This document shows positions 42,615 through 52,527 of a DNA stretch of 64,000 bases, in pieces. The stretch comes from Roseibium marinum (GTDB taxonomy: Bacteria > Pseudomonadota > Alphaproteobacteria > Rhizobiales > Stappiaceae). The translations under genes were made by a program, and so were the position numbers. The stretch spans positions 27,584 through 91,583 of the forward strand of contig NZ_PPCN01000017.1 of NCBI RefSeq assembly GCF_002906165.1. Direction: 5' to 3'. Below the pieces are notes generated by a model that saw only the letters and a program-made list of their open reading frames with translations, ran no database searches and had not been told where the DNA came from. The stretch's first letter is position 1; the number at the start of each line of letters is the position of its first letter.

Positions 42615-43630
42615 GCGGAGGCGAGCTCCATGGCTGCGTGACAGGCGACAAGACCTCCGCCGGCCGTGTTCAGATGCGGACGGTTCCCGAGGCAAACGGG
42701 CAGGGGCCGGCTGCAGCGCGGATGAAAGGCGCAGCCATCCGGCAATGCGCCCGGGGACGGCACGGTTCCCGGCAGAGGCGCGACGTCCTGACGCCGGTCC
42801 AGGGAGGGGATCGAAGCGAGCAACCCTTCTGAATAAGGATGGCGGGGCCGATGGAAAAAAGCCGCAACCGCAGCTGTTTCAACAATCCTGCCGCAATACA
42901 TGACGGCGACCCGATCCGCGATCTGGGCGACCACGCCGAGATCATGGGTGATGAACAGCAATGCAAGACCGGCCGACTGAACCAGATTGGTCAGAAGCTC
43001 GAGAACCTGCGCCTGCATTGTCACATCGAGCGCTGTCGTGGGTTCGTCGGCGATCAGGATGTCAGGATTTCCTGTCAGCGCCCGCGCGATCGCGACACGC
43101 TGGTTCATGCCTCCCGACAATTGATGCGGATAGGCGCGCGCCCATCTTTCCGGGGGCGTCAGGCCGACTTCAGACAGGAGCTGACGCGAGGCCCGACCGG
43201 CCTCGCGCGCATCAAGACCGCGATGGCGGCGCAATCCGTCGACCAGATGCCAGCCGATGGTGCGGGTGGGGTTGAGGCTCGCGGTCGCATCCTGCGGAAT
43301 CAATGCGATATGGCGGCCGCGCATGCCGTTGGCCGGCGCGGTTTCGTTGAATGCCGTGAGGCTTTCTCCAGCGATCCTGACATTGCCCCCGCGAAGGGCA
43401 AGCCCGGGCGGTAGCATGCCCATGGCGGTCGCGCCGGTGATGCTCTTGCCGCAGCCGGATTCGCCAACCAGGCCGAGTACCTCTCCACGCGCCAATTGCA
43501 GGCTGACGCCATGAAGAAGCGCCTGTCCTTCGGCATTGGCGACACGAAGGTCATCAAGTTCAAGTGCTGGATGCAAGATATCGACTCCGGCGGGTGCCGG
43601 GGCGGCACCGCCGCCCCGGCCAGAGGTCAT
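42611..43630 (-). CDS. ABC transporter ATP-binding protein, DppD/OppD type
   Basis: The 339-residue ATPase has Walker A GESGCGKSIT, signature LSGGMNQRVA, Walker B ILIADEPTTALD and the C-terminal FHPRCSRPLPVC motif. The start codon overlaps the stop of the binding-protein gene (TGATG), supporting one polycistron of five transport genes plus the phosphodiesterase. A Gly/Ala/Pro-rich N terminus (residues 1-20) is unusual but probably harmless. Confidence 0.94.
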   Translation of the reverse strand: MTSGRGGGAAPAPAGVDILHPALELDDLRVANAEGQALLHGVSLQLARGEVLGLVGESGCGKSITGATAMGMLPPGLALRGGNVRIAGESLTAFNETAPANGMRGRHIALIPQDATASLNPTRTIGWHLVDGLRRHRGLDAREAGRASRQLLSEVGLTPPERWARAYPHQLSGGMNQRVAIARALTGNPDILIADEPTTALDVTMQAQVLELLTNLVQSAGLALLFITHDLGVVAQIADRVAVMYCGRIVETAAVAAFFHRPRHPYSEGLLASIPSLDRRQDVAPLPGTVPSPGALPDGCAFHPRCSRPLPVCLGNRPHLNTAGGGLVACHAAMELASA

Positions 43631-45195
43631 CAGGCGAAGCTGAGGTTGTATGGACGCAGATCCATCATTTCGAAGCTGAGAGGCTTCCAGGCGATATCGC
43701 TGCGCGCCGCGTAGACGTCGTAGGGGCGATAGAGGACCATCGCTGGCGTCTCATCTTCGAAGATGTCACGCATGCGATTGAACTTGTTGAACCGCTCCGG
43801 CCCGTCGGGCAGGGCGGACACTTCGCCGGAAAGCATGGCGTATTCTTCCGGAATATCCCAGCCGAAGCGCGACTGCACGGTGCGGCCCGGACCAAACTCG
43901 GTGACCATCGTGGCCATGGCATCGGGGATCTGCATGCCGTTCGACCAATTGAAGATGTCGACCTTGCCCCAGTTGTCGCCGTTGCCTTCAAGGCGGGGTT
44001 TGATGTTGAGCCCGACCTCGTTCCACATTTCCAGCATCATCATCAGTGCATTGGCATGATTGGCGTAATAGTGGGTGAAGGCGAGATACTCGATCTCTTC
44101 CCCGTTGTATCCCACGTCCTCGAGCAGGGCGCGCGCCAGATCGGGGTCGTGTTTGAAGGGAGCGCGTTCGGGATCGTAACTCGCGCCGTAGAAATCGAAA
44201 TTGAAACCCTTGGGAACATCCGCCAGACCCTGCCACAACACCTCGTTCAGCACGGGGCGGTTCACGCAAAGGGCGATAGCCTTGCGCAGGCGCGCATCTT
44301 TCAACGATGTATTGAGGTTCTGCTGGAAGCAGGCCATGTGGAAATTCTCGACAACGGTTCCGCGGGTGTCATAGTCACGGCGGCTATCGATCAGCGGCAT
44401 GTCGTCGGGCGTCAGGGTAGTGATGATGTCATATTCGCCGGAGAGGAGACCCGCCACCCGGGCCGTGCCTTCCGGAACGCTGATAAACTGGAGTTCACCT
44501 GATGCCGGGCGTCCCCCCCAATAGTCGTCGAAAGGTTCCAGCACGACCCGGTCGTCGGCGCGCAGCTCGAGGAGTTTGTAGGGTCCGGTGCCGATCGGCG
44601 CCTGGCCGAACTTCTCCGCGCCGAGACCGGAATAGTATCCAGCCGGGACGACCCAGGCGATCCAGGACGCCGCGAATTTCTCGATCTGGTAGGAGGGCGT
44701 CCTGGTTTTCAGGCGGACCTTGTATCTGGAGACAATTTCCGGCTCGTCCCAGTCGGGGGAGAAATTGCGCCCGTTCGGGATCGACTTGATCGCCTCGTCG
44801 CCCCAAAGGCGTTCCTCGGAGAACGTATAGGCGACATCTTCCGCGGTCATTTCCTGGCCGTTGTGAAACTTGACGCCCTGACGAAGGGTGACCAGAACCG
44901 AGCGGTCGTTTTCCCGTTCCCAGCTTTCGGCGAGACCGGCGGTCAGCCGGGTGCCGTTTCCGGGCGCGCCGTCCGCAAAGAAGTCCCGCTTGATCAACGT
45001 GTCGAACAGGGCATTGGAAACGCGTACGCCGGTGTTGGAGATCGCATTGATCGGTTCCAGCGTGTTGCGAATGCCGTTCGCGCCTATGCGGAGCTGCGGG
45101 CGGTTCTGCGCGATTGCGGGGAGCGGAAGAGCCGCGCTTCCGGCCAGGGCAGCGGCGCCGGTCAGGACCGAGCGACGCGTCATGGAAAAGGTCAT
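43630..45195 (-). CDS. Periplasmic substrate-binding protein of the ABC importer (SBP family 5)
   Basis: The 521-residue protein has a probable Tat signal peptide (TRRSVLTGAAALAGSAALPL, cleavage near AIA/QNR) and the family 5 pattern SWERENDRSVLVTLRQGVKF, HNGQEMTAEDVAYTF and IGTGPYKLLE. Family members bind di- and oligopeptides, nickel, or glycosides. It is the promoter-proximal gene of the operon, divergent from a LysR regulator. The exact ligand is unknown. Confidence 0.92.
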   Translation of the reverse strand: MTFSMTRRSVLTGAAALAGSAALPLPAIAQNRPQLRIGANGIRNTLEPINAISNTGVRVSNALFDTLIKRDFFADGAPGNGTRLTAGLAESWERENDRSVLVTLRQGVKFHNGQEMTAEDVAYTFSEERLWGDEAIKSIPNGRNFSPDWDEPEIVSRYKVRLKTRTPSYQIEKFAASWIAWVVPAGYYSGLGAEKFGQAPIGTGPYKLLELRADDRVVLEPFDDYWGGRPASGELQFISVPEGTARVAGLLSGEYDIITTLTPDDMPLIDSRRDYDTRGTVVENFHMACFQQNLNTSLKDARLRKAIALCVNRPVLNEVLWQGLADVPKGFNFDFYGASYDPERAPFKHDPDLARALLEDVGYNGEEIEYLAFTHYYANHANALMMMLEMWNEVGLNIKPRLEGNGDNWGKVDIFNWSNGMQIPDAMATMVTEFGPGRTVQSRFGWDIPEEYAMLSGEVSALPDGPERFNKFNRMRDIFEDETPAMVLYRPYDVYAARSDIAWKPLSFEMMDLRPYNLSFA

Positions 45196-45363
45196 TGTGA
45201 GATTCCTTTATGTATAACATTTATGACAGCGGGCACGCAGACGCGGCTCCCGGGGAGCGCATTCCACGAAGTGCGTCGGATGTTTGACGTATGCGATTAC
45301 GGGGGTAAGCTACGGTGGCACGCGGCCGAAATCCAATTCATAGCACTCCCGGACTTATGTATT
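45196..45363. promoter_or_regulatory. Divergent promoter region between importer operon and LysR gene
   Basis: This 168-bp gap must hold both promoters and the LysR site. Upstream of the binding-protein gene the minus strand has a GGAATCTCAC leader; I see no clear T-N11-A palindrome that would mark the operator. Confidence 0.35.
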
Positions 45364-46263
45364 ATGGCTATAAATGTCACGCATTTGAGATCGTTCTTTC
45401 ATGTAGCCAGCGTGCGAAGTTTCACGAAGGCGGCCCGCGCGGCGCATGTGTCGCAGCCGACGTTGACGCGGCAGATCATGACTCTGGAGAAGGCCTACGG
45501 CATTCCGCTTCTGGACCGGACCACGAGCCGGGTGGATCTAACCCAGGAAGGTCATCAGCTTCTGGATCTGTGCCAGTCGGTTTTTCGCGGTCTGGATGAG
45601 ATCGAAACGTTTCTCAAGAGCCAGCACACCCGCAGCATCCGGATCGATGCGGTGTTGTGCGAGGTCGTTTCGGATATCCTTATGCTTGCGCATCACGGCT
45701 TTCCGCAAATGCGCTTCGACCTGCGTACGCTTCCCTCCACGGAGGTTCTGGACAGTCTGCTCGAGCGCACGACGGATTTCGGGCTTCTGACGCTGCCGCC
45801 GTCTCCGCCGCCCGAACTGGAGCATTTTCTTCTTTATCGCGGGCGTCTGGTCGCCCTCGTGGGCAAGTCACATCCCTGGGCAGGGCGCGGGGCGATCTCG
45901 TTCAGGGAACTGCAGGGCCAGAAAATCATTCTTGGATCGCGGGCCGGGGAATCGCGCCGGCTGATCGACAGGAATTTCGAACTTCTGGGCGTGGAGGCGC
46001 AAATCGTTCAGGTGGTCGATTCCAGCGAACTGATGGTAGATCTTGTCGAACGCGGCGTCGGCATCGGCGTCGCCGGCGGCACCGGACTGATCACGGAACG
46101 GCTTGGCATAGGGCTCACCTTCGAAGAGGAGACCACCGCGATCGACGTTCACTTCGCCTGCCGGGCCGAGCGTTTGATAACCCAGCCGTTCCGCGCGTTT
46201 TTCGGCGTGGTCAAGGGGAGTATCGACCCCTTCGATCGGAAAAGCCGCGCGGTTATACGATAG
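45364..46263 (+). CDS. LysR-family transcriptional regulator
   Basis: The 299-residue protein has the LysR winged helix at residues 1-60 (VTHLRSFFHVASVRSFTKAA, then HVSQPTLTRQI) and a periplasmic-binding-protein-like sensor domain. The ATG at 45364 gives the standard N terminus; longer frames run through the divergent region. Position makes it the probable regulator of the ABC importer operon. The co-inducer is unknown. Confidence 0.92.
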   Translation: MAINVTHLRSFFHVASVRSFTKAARAAHVSQPTLTRQIMTLEKAYGIPLLDRTTSRVDLTQEGHQLLDLCQSVFRGLDEIETFLKSQHTRSIRIDAVLCEVVSDILMLAHHGFPQMRFDLRTLPSTEVLDSLLERTTDFGLLTLPPSPPPELEHFLLYRGRLVALVGKSHPWAGRGAISFRELQGQKIILGSRAGESRRLIDRNFELLGVEAQIVQVVDSSELMVDLVERGVGIGVAGGTGLITERLGIGLTFEEETTAIDVHFACRAERLITQPFRAFFGVVKGSIDPFDRKSRAVIR

Positions 46264-46339
46264 AGGGTTTGCGTTGCCGGTCGAAAACCGGCCAAACCGT
46301 GTCGTATTTGCCCATGCCGCTTGCAAAGGCATTCTGGTT

Positions 46340-46361
46340 GATATAAACATATCTTTATATC
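46340..46361 (+). promoter_or_regulatory. ArsR-type operator, 22-bp perfect dyad
   Basis: GATATAAA (46340-46347) and TTTATATC (46354-46361) form a perfect 8-bp inverted repeat around CATATC, 19 bases before the ArsR-methyltransferase gene. AT-rich dyads with ATA/TAT ends are typical ArsR-family sites, and the layout fits autoregulation of the methionine operon. Confidence 0.65.
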
Positions 46362-46380
46362 GACATTGTTGGCAGGGCGC

Positions 46381-47391
46381 ATGAGTGAAGAACAGATCCT
46401 TTCCGTAGACGATACCCTGGCCGCCCTGAGGGCGGTGGGCGAGGCGACGCGGTTGCGGCTGATTGCCCTTCTGGCGGAAAGCGAGCTGACGGTGAAGGAC
46501 GCCACCGCCATTCTCGGCCAGAGCCAGCCGCGGATTTCCCGGCATCTGAAGCTTCTTGCGGAAGCCGACCTGATCCAGCGTTTTCCGGAAGGCTCCTGGG
46601 TCTATTACCGCCTGGCGGACGGACCGGAAGGTGAGCTTGCTCGGGCGCTTGTCGCACGTATTTCAAAAGAAGATCCGGTTCTGGCCGCCGACCAGGAACG
46701 CTTTCAGGCGATCCGCAAGGCCAAGTCCGAGGAGGCCGCCGCCTATTTCGCGGCGCGCGCGCTCACCTGGGACCGGGAGCGGTCGCTGCATGTGTCCGAA
46801 GACGATGTGGAAACGGCCATGCGGGCGGCGCTCGGCGACAAGCCGTTCCAGTCCTTCCTGGATCTGGGAACCGGCACCGGCCGCCTGCTGGAAGTGTTTT
46901 CCGATCTCTACACGTCCGCGCTGGGCATCGACGCCTCGCACGACATGCTTGCCGTCGCAAGGGCGAACCTCGCCAGGTCGGGCCTCGCCAATGCGCAGCT
47001 GCGCCATGGCGACGTCTACGCGCTGAACGTGCCGCCGCGCTCTTTCGATGTCGTCGCAGTCCATCAGGTTCTGCATTTCCTCGAAGAGCCGGCGCGCGCT
47101 CTGAGCGAAGCCGCCCGGGCCCTGCGGCCCGGCGGGCGCCTGCTGCTTGTCGATTTTGCCCCTCACGAGCTGGAATTCCTGCGTGAGAAACACGCGCACC
47201 GCCGTCTCGGCTTCTCCCGTGACCAGATGGAACGCTGGCTGGAAGCTCTTGAACTCGATCTGGAACAGGTGACCGACCTGGTTCCGGCCGATGAAACCGA
47301 AAACAACCTGACCGTTACGCTTTGGCTTGCCCGTGACCGCCGGATTGTCACCGATCTGCCTTCCCGAGATACGTCCCTAGAGGTCGCCTGA
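46381..47391 (+). CDS. ArsR-family regulator fused to a SAM-dependent methyltransferase domain
   Basis: The 336-residue protein has an ArsR winged helix at residues ~8-95 (TVKDATAILGQSQPRISRHL) and a class I methyltransferase domain with FLDLGTGTGRLLEVFSD (SAM motif I). Such fusions next to metF are described as methionine-cycle repressors that sense SAM or SAH, and the SahR type is the nearest named example I recall. ATG 46381 follows AGGGCGC. It is 1 base from metF and thus co-transcribed, with the dyad above as likely operator. Whether the methyltransferase part is enzymatic or only a sensor is unknown. Confidence 0.88.
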   Translation: MSEEQILSVDDTLAALRAVGEATRLRLIALLAESELTVKDATAILGQSQPRISRHLKLLAEADLIQRFPEGSWVYYRLADGPEGELARALVARISKEDPVLAADQERFQAIRKAKSEEAAAYFAARALTWDRERSLHVSEDDVETAMRAALGDKPFQSFLDLGTGTGRLLEVFSDLYTSALGIDASHDMLAVARANLARSGLANAQLRHGDVYALNVPPRSFDVVAVHQVLHFLEEPARALSEAARALRPGGRLLLVDFAPHELEFLREKHAHRRLGFSRDQMERWLEALELDLEQVTDLVPADETENNLTVTLWLARDRRIVTDLPSRDTSLEVA

Positions 47392-47392
47392 A

Positions 47393-48304
47393 ATGTCTGA
47401 ATCTTCTTCCCGCCGGTCGCATCAGGCCGCGCCGTCCCCCATTACCGCCTCCTTCGAGTTCTTTCCGCCGAAATCGGAAAAGATGGCGGAAACTCTCTGG
47501 AGTACGGTGCAGCGCCTTGCGCCACTCAACCCGTCCTTCGTGTCCGTGACCTATGGCGCGGGCGGCTCCACACGGGAGCGCACGCACAAGACGGTTGACC
47601 GGATCCTGAAGGAAACGGACCTGGCCCCCGCCGCGCACCTGACTTGTGTCGGGGCCTCCAGGGAAGAAGTCGATGCCGTCGTCCGCGATTACTGGTCCCT
47701 TGGCGTGCGCCATCTGGTCGCCCTGCGCGGCGATCCGCTGGCAGGCATCGGCACGCGCTATGTTGCGCACGAGAAGGGCTATGCCTATGCCTCCGATCTG
47801 GTCGCCGGCATCAAGAAGATCGCCAATTTCGATATTTCCGTCTCCGGTTATCCTGAAAAGCATCCGGAAAGCGGCAACTGGCAGAGCGAAATCGACAATC
47901 TGAAACGCAAGGTCGATGCGGGCGCTGACCGGATCATCACCCAGTATTTCTTCGACAACGATCTGTTCGATGTCTATCTCGACAGGATCGCTGCCGCGGG
48001 GATCAATATACCGGTCATCCCGGGTATCGTTCCGATCCACAATTTCGAGCAGACCATGGTGTTCTCGGCCAAATGCGGAACCTCGATCCCGCAGTGGCTG
48101 GCCCGCCGTTTCTCCGGGCTCGCCAACGACCCGGAAACCCGCAAGCTGGTCGGGGTCGCGGTTGCCTGCGAGCAGGTCATGGATCTCGTGGACCGGGGGA
48201 TTTACGACTTCCATTTCTACACTATGAACCGCGCGGACCTGACCTACGCCATCTGCCATATGCTGGGCATGGGAAAGCCCGCGCATGAGGAAATGGCGGC
48301 ATAA
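47393..48304 (+). CDS. metF: Methylenetetrahydrofolate reductase
   Basis: The flavoprotein makes 5-methyl-THF for methionine synthesis. Typical segments are ASFEFFPPKSEKMAE, VSVTYGAGGSTRERT, HLTCVGASREEVD, LRGDP, YPEKHPE and QYFFDND. At 303 residues it is standard. The Ser/Arg-rich N-terminal tag is short. It lies between the regulator and metH in one orientation. Confidence 0.97.
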   Translation: MSESSSRRSHQAAPSPITASFEFFPPKSEKMAETLWSTVQRLAPLNPSFVSVTYGAGGSTRERTHKTVDRILKETDLAPAAHLTCVGASREEVDAVVRDYWSLGVRHLVALRGDPLAGIGTRYVAHEKGYAYASDLVAGIKKIANFDISVSGYPEKHPESGNWQSEIDNLKRKVDAGADRIITQYFFDNDLFDVYLDRIAAAGINIPVIPGIVPIHNFEQTMVFSAKCGTSIPQWLARRFSGLANDPETRKLVGVAVACEQVMDLVDRGIYDFHFYTMNRADLTYAICHMLGMGKPAHEEMAA

Positions 48305-48566
48305 GATTCCAAAAGTCCGACGCATTCCTTGTGGAAACCCCGCCCCCAAGCCTACCCCCTTTGTGGGGAAGGGGCGGAGATGGGGGTAAACGGCGAAAGC
48401 CGTAGCAGGATCGCCGCAGTTGGCTCGCGCTCCGCTTGGCCGGGATGACCAACAAACGGCAGTGCCCGACGGGCGCTTGCCGTACACATTGAAATTCAAG
48501 GGTGGTTCCGGACCGGAAACGCCCGGACAAGAAACAACGAACCAGACCATCTGGAAGGAATTACCC
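48305..48566 (+). other. 262-bp metF-metH intergenic region, repeat-like
   Basis: No gene is seen. The first ~130 bases (CCCCGCCCCCAAGCCTACCC, then GGGGAAGGGGCGG) look like a degenerate GC-rich dispersed repeat that can fold on itself. I looked for SAH, SAM and cobalamin riboswitch landmarks and recognised none. A GGAAGGA ribosome site precedes metH. Confidence 0.4.
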
Positions 48567-51500
48567 GTGATCAAGTCCGACGCCGTTGAGCGCCTCCGCG
48601 ATCTTGCCAAGACCCGCATTCTCGTGCTGGACGGCGCGATGGGAACGGAGATCCAGCTTCTGAAGCTGGACGAGGCGGCCTATCGCGGCGCGCGCTTTGC
48701 AGACTGGCCGAGCGACATCAAGGGCAACAACGATCTGCTCAGCCTGACGCAGCCCGATGCGATCCGGAAAATCCACGTCGATTACCTGGAAGCCGGCGCG
48801 GATATCGTGGAGACCAATACCTTCTCCTCCACCACCATCGCGCAGGCCGATTACGGCATGGAAGAGCTGGCCTACGAGCTGAATTACGAAGGCGCGAAGC
48901 TTGCCCGCGAAGCCTGCGACCAGGTCACCGCAAACGACCCGTCGCGGCCGCGCTTCGTCGCGGGCGCTCTCGGCCCGACCAACCGCACGGCCTCAATCTC
49001 GCCGGACGTGAACAATCCGGGCTACCGGGCCGTAAGTTTTGACGATCTGCGCATTGCCTACGCGGACGCGGTGCGCGGCCTCATCGCCGGTGGCGCCGAT
49101 ATCGTGCTGGTGGAGACCATCTTCGACACGCTGAACGCCAAGGCCGCGCTTTTTGCCATCGACGAAGTGTTCGAGGAAACGGGCAAGGCCCTTTCGGTGA
49201 TGATTTCCGGCACGATCACCGACCTTTCCGGCCGCACGCTCTCCGGTCAGACACCGGAGGCGTTCTGGAACTCGGTCCGCCACACCAATCCACTCAGCAT
49301 CGGCCTCAACTGCGCGCTCGGCGCGAAGGAAATGCGCGCCCATGTCGATGAACTCGGCCGCATCGCCGACACGCTGGTCTGCGCCTATCCGAATGCGGGC
49401 CTGCCCAATGAATTCGGCGAATATGACGAGAGCCCGGAGCATATGGCCGGACTGGTCGGCGAATTCGCCTCCGCCGGGCTTGTGAATATCGTCGGTGGCT
49501 GCTGCGGAACGACGCCTGCCCATATCCGGGCGATCGCCGAGGCAGTCGCGGACAAGAAACCGCGTGCAATTCCGGAAATCGAACGGCACATGCGCCTTTC
49601 GGGGCTCGAGCCGTTCGTGGTCACGAAGGAAACCAACTTCGTCAATGTCGGCGAACGGACCAACGTCACCGGCTCGGCCCGGTTCCGCAAGCTGATCAAG
49701 GAGGACGATTACGCCGCCGCGCTGGAGGTTGCCCGCCAGCAGGTGGAAAACGGCGCACAGATCATCGACGTCAACATGGACGAGGGGCTTCTGGACTCCG
49801 AAGAGGCGATGGTCACCTTCCTCAATCTGGTCGCCGCCGAACCGGATATCGCCCGGGTGCCGGTGATGATCGACAGTTCCAAATGGACGGTGATTGAGGC
49901 CGGCCTCAAATGCATCCAGGGCAAGGGCGTGGTGAACTCCATCTCCATGAAGGAAGGCGAAGAAGCCTTCATCGAACAGGCAAAACTCGTTCGCCGCTAT
50001 GGTGCGGCCGTCGTGGTGATGGCCTTCGACACACAGGGGCAGGCCGACAGTTTCGAGCGCAAGACCGAGATCTGCGCGCGTTCCTACAAGCTGTTGACGG
50101 AAGAGGTCGGGTTTCCGCCGGAAGACATCATCTTCGATCCGAACATCTTCGCGGTCGCGACCGGCATCGAGGAACACAACAACTACGGTGTGGACTTCAT
50201 CGAGGCGACCGGCTGGATCCGCGAGAACCTGCCCCATGCGCATGTTTCGGGCGGGGTTTCCAACCTCAGCTTCTCGTTCCGCGGCAACGAGGCCGTGCGC
50301 GAGGCGATGCATTCGGTATTTCTCTATCACGCCATTCAGCGCGGCATGGACATGGGCATCGTCAATGCCGGCCAGCTCGCGGTCTATAACGACCTGGACA
50401 CGGAGCTGCGCGAGTTGTGCGAGGACGTGGTGCTGAACCGCCGCGACGACAGCACCGACCGGATGCTGGAGGCGGCCGAGCGCTGGAAGGGAGAGGGCGG
50501 CCAGAAACGGGTAGCGGATCTCACCTGGCGCACCTGGGACGTTGCCAAGCGCATGGAACACGCGCTGGTGCATGGCATCGCCGACTATGTGGAAGAGGAC
50601 ACGGAAGAGGCACGTCAGTCCTTCGACCGGCCGCTGCATGTGATCGAGGGGCCGTTGATGGACGGCATGAATGTGGTGGGAGACCTGTTCGGGTCCGGCC
50701 AGATGTTCCTGCCGCAGGTCGTCAAATCCGCGCGCGTGATGAAAAAGGCCGTTGCCTATCTCATGCCCTTCATGGAGAAGGAGAAGGAAGAGCTGGGGAT
50801 CACCGGTCATTCCTCCAACGGCAAGATCCTGATGGCGACGGTGAAGGGCGATGTGCACGACATCGGCAAGAACATTGTCGGCGTCGTTCTCCAGTGCAAC
50901 AATTTCGAGGTGATCGACCTCGGGGTGATGGTGCCTGCCGCGAAAATCCTGGAAACCGCGCGCCAGGAAAAGGTCGACATCATCGGGCTCAGCGGCCTGA
51001 TCACCCCGTCGCTCGACGAGATGTGCCATGTGGCCGCCGAGCTTGAGCGGGAAGGCATGGACCTGCCCTTGCTGATCGGCGGTGCCACGACGTCGAAGAT
51101 CCACACGGCGGTGAAGGTCCACCCGAATTACAAACGGGGCCAGGCGATCTACGTCACCGATGCCGGCCGCGCGGTCGGTGTTGTTTCCAAGCTGATGAGC
51201 GAAGGCGGCCGCGAGCCCTATTTTGGCGATATCCGCGTCGAATATGCCGACATCGCCGAGAAGCACGCCGCCGGCCGGGGAGCGCAGAAGCGCAGCCCGC
51301 TTGCCGTGGCCCGTGAAAATGCCTTCAAGCCCGATTTCTCCGGCAAGCCTCCGGTTGCGCCGAGGAAACCGGGCAGTACGGTGTTTGACGATTTTCCGCT
51401 GGAAGATCTTGTGCCGCTGATCGACTGGACGCCGTTCTTCTCGACATGGGAGATCAAGGGCCGGTACCCGGCTGTTCTGACCGACAACCGCTACGGTCCG

Positions 51501-52295
51501 GCGGCCAGGGCGCTTTACGACGATGCGCGGCGGATGCTGGACGAAATTGTCGAAGGCAAGCTTCTGACCGCAAGAGGTGTTGCCGCCCTGTGGCCGGCCA
51601 ATGCGGACGGTGACGACGTTCGTCTCTTCACCGACGAGAACCGCTCTGAAACACTGGCGACGCTCTATACGCTGCGCCAGCAGATGGAACGGAACGCGGG
51701 CGGGCGGGCGAATGTCGCGCTCAGCGACTTCGTGGCGCCGCAGGGCAGCGGCATAAACGACTGGATCGGCGGTTTCGCGGTCACCGCGGGCCATGGCGAG
51801 GACGAACTTGCCGCGCGCTACGCGCGGGAAGGGGACGACTACAGCAAGATCCTCTCACAGGCGCTTGCCGACCGGCTTGCGGAAGCCTTCGCGGAGAAGC
51901 TGCATCAGATCGTGCGCAAGGACTTGTGGGGCTATGCGGCCGACGAGGTGCTTTCGAATGAGGATACGATCGCCGAGAAATATCAGGGCATCCGTCCTGC
52001 GGCCGGTTACCCGGCCCAGCCGGACCACACCGAGAAGGACACGCTGTTCAAATTGCTCGACGCGGAACGCCTGACCGGCATTCAGCTGACGGAAAGCCGG
52101 GCCATGCTGCCGGGCTCGTCGGTCTCGGGTCTCTATTTCAGTCATCCGGACAGCCACTATTTCGGTGTCGGCAAGATCGAAAAAGACCAGGTGGAAGATT
52201 ATGCGGCCCGCAAGGGATGGGATCTCGCCTATGCCGAACGCTGGCTGGCGCCGATCCTGAACTACGATCCCGCCCGTATGCAAGCGGCGGAGTAA
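48567..52295 (+). CDS. metH: Cobalamin-dependent methionine synthase
   Basis: The 1242-residue enzyme has all four modules: the homocysteine domain (LDGAMGTEIQLL; zinc cysteines in VGGCCGTTP), the methyl-THF domain (NFVNVGERTNVTGS), the B12 domain with DVHDIGKNIVGVVL, and the activation domain (SHYFGVGKI). I use GTG 48567 because GGAAGGA stands 7 bases upstream; a frame opening at 48420 would add a non-homologous tail. It follows metF in the same orientation. Confidence 0.97.
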   Translation: MIKSDAVERLRDLAKTRILVLDGAMGTEIQLLKLDEAAYRGARFADWPSDIKGNNDLLSLTQPDAIRKIHVDYLEAGADIVETNTFSSTTIAQADYGMEELAYELNYEGAKLAREACDQVTANDPSRPRFVAGALGPTNRTASISPDVNNPGYRAVSFDDLRIAYADAVRGLIAGGADIVLVETIFDTLNAKAALFAIDEVFEETGKALSVMISGTITDLSGRTLSGQTPEAFWNSVRHTNPLSIGLNCALGAKEMRAHVDELGRIADTLVCAYPNAGLPNEFGEYDESPEHMAGLVGEFASAGLVNIVGGCCGTTPAHIRAIAEAVADKKPRAIPEIERHMRLSGLEPFVVTKETNFVNVGERTNVTGSARFRKLIKEDDYAAALEVARQQVENGAQIIDVNMDEGLLDSEEAMVTFLNLVAAEPDIARVPVMIDSSKWTVIEAGLKCIQGKGVVNSISMKEGEEAFIEQAKLVRRYGAAVVVMAFDTQGQADSFERKTEICARSYKLLTEEVGFPPEDIIFDPNIFAVATGIEEHNNYGVDFIEATGWIRENLPHAHVSGGVSNLSFSFRGNEAVREAMHSVFLYHAIQRGMDMGIVNAGQLAVYNDLDTELRELCEDVVLNRRDDSTDRMLEAAERWKGEGGQKRVADLTWRTWDVAKRMEHALVHGIADYVEEDTEEARQSFDRPLHVIEGPLMDGMNVVGDLFGSGQMFLPQVVKSARVMKKAVAYLMPFMEKEKEELGITGHSSNGKILMATVKGDVHDIGKNIVGVVLQCNNFEVIDLGVMVPAAKILETARQEKVDIIGLSGLITPSLDEMCHVAAELEREGMDLPLLIGGATTSKIHTAVKVHPNYKRGQAIYVTDAGRAVGVVSKLMSEGGREPYFGDIRVEYADIAEKHAAGRGAQKRSPLAVARENAFKPDFSGKPPVAPRKPGSTVFDDFPLEDLVPLIDWTPFFSTWEIKGRYPAVLTDNRYGPAARALYDDARRMLDEIVEGKLLTARGVAALWPANADGDDVRLFTDENRSETLATLYTLRQQMERNAGGRANVALSDFVAPQGSGINDWIGGFAVTAGHGEDELAARYAREGDDYSKILSQALADRLAEAFAEKLHQIVRKDLWGYAADEVLSNEDTIAEKYQGIRPAAGYPAQPDHTEKDTLFKLLDAERLTGIQLTESRAMLPGSSVSGLYFSHPDSHYFGVGKIEKDQVEDYAARKGWDLAYAERWLAPILNYDPARMQAAE

Positions 52296-52329
52296 TCTTC
52301 TCGAGTGCGAAACAACGCTGGAACTTTTG

Positions 52330-52368
52330 CGGCCTTCCGTGGTTTACCCCCGGAAGGCCGTTTGTTTT
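52330..52368 (+). terminator. Intrinsic terminator after metH
   Basis: GGCCTTCCG (52331-52339) pairs with CGGAAGGCC (52351-52359), with a loop of 11 bases, and is followed by TTTGTTTT. Confidence 0.85.
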
Positions 52369-52527
52369 GGTGCACGAATTAACTGACGCAAGGAAAATAA
52401 TAGATATTTCTGGCAAAATGCACCGAGTGCGCTCTTGAAAAGTGCACAAAGTGCGCTACACTATAAAGCATAAGATGGTGCATTGAGAATCAGTGCACCT
52501 CACAGGAGAATAAAAATGACTGTGCAC
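52368..52527 (+). promoter_or_regulatory. Cluster of TGCAC-type repeats with a putative promoter
   Basis: TGCAC or GTGCAC occurs six or more times in about 160 bp, including two tandem copies of TGCACNNAGTGCGC (about 52417-52430 and 52442-52455). TACACTATAAAG follows and could be a -10 region. The array ends just inside the start of the small gene. It looks like a multi-site operator for an unknown regulator. Confidence 0.5.

Noticed and set aside
48305..48566. Riboswitch upstream of metH
   Set aside because: No SAH, SAM or cobalamin riboswitch core could be identified by eye; the segment looks like a GC-rich repeat.
48993..51794. 933-codon minus-strand frame
   Set aside because: It lies entirely opposite metH, which is unmistakable; high GC produces long antisense frames.
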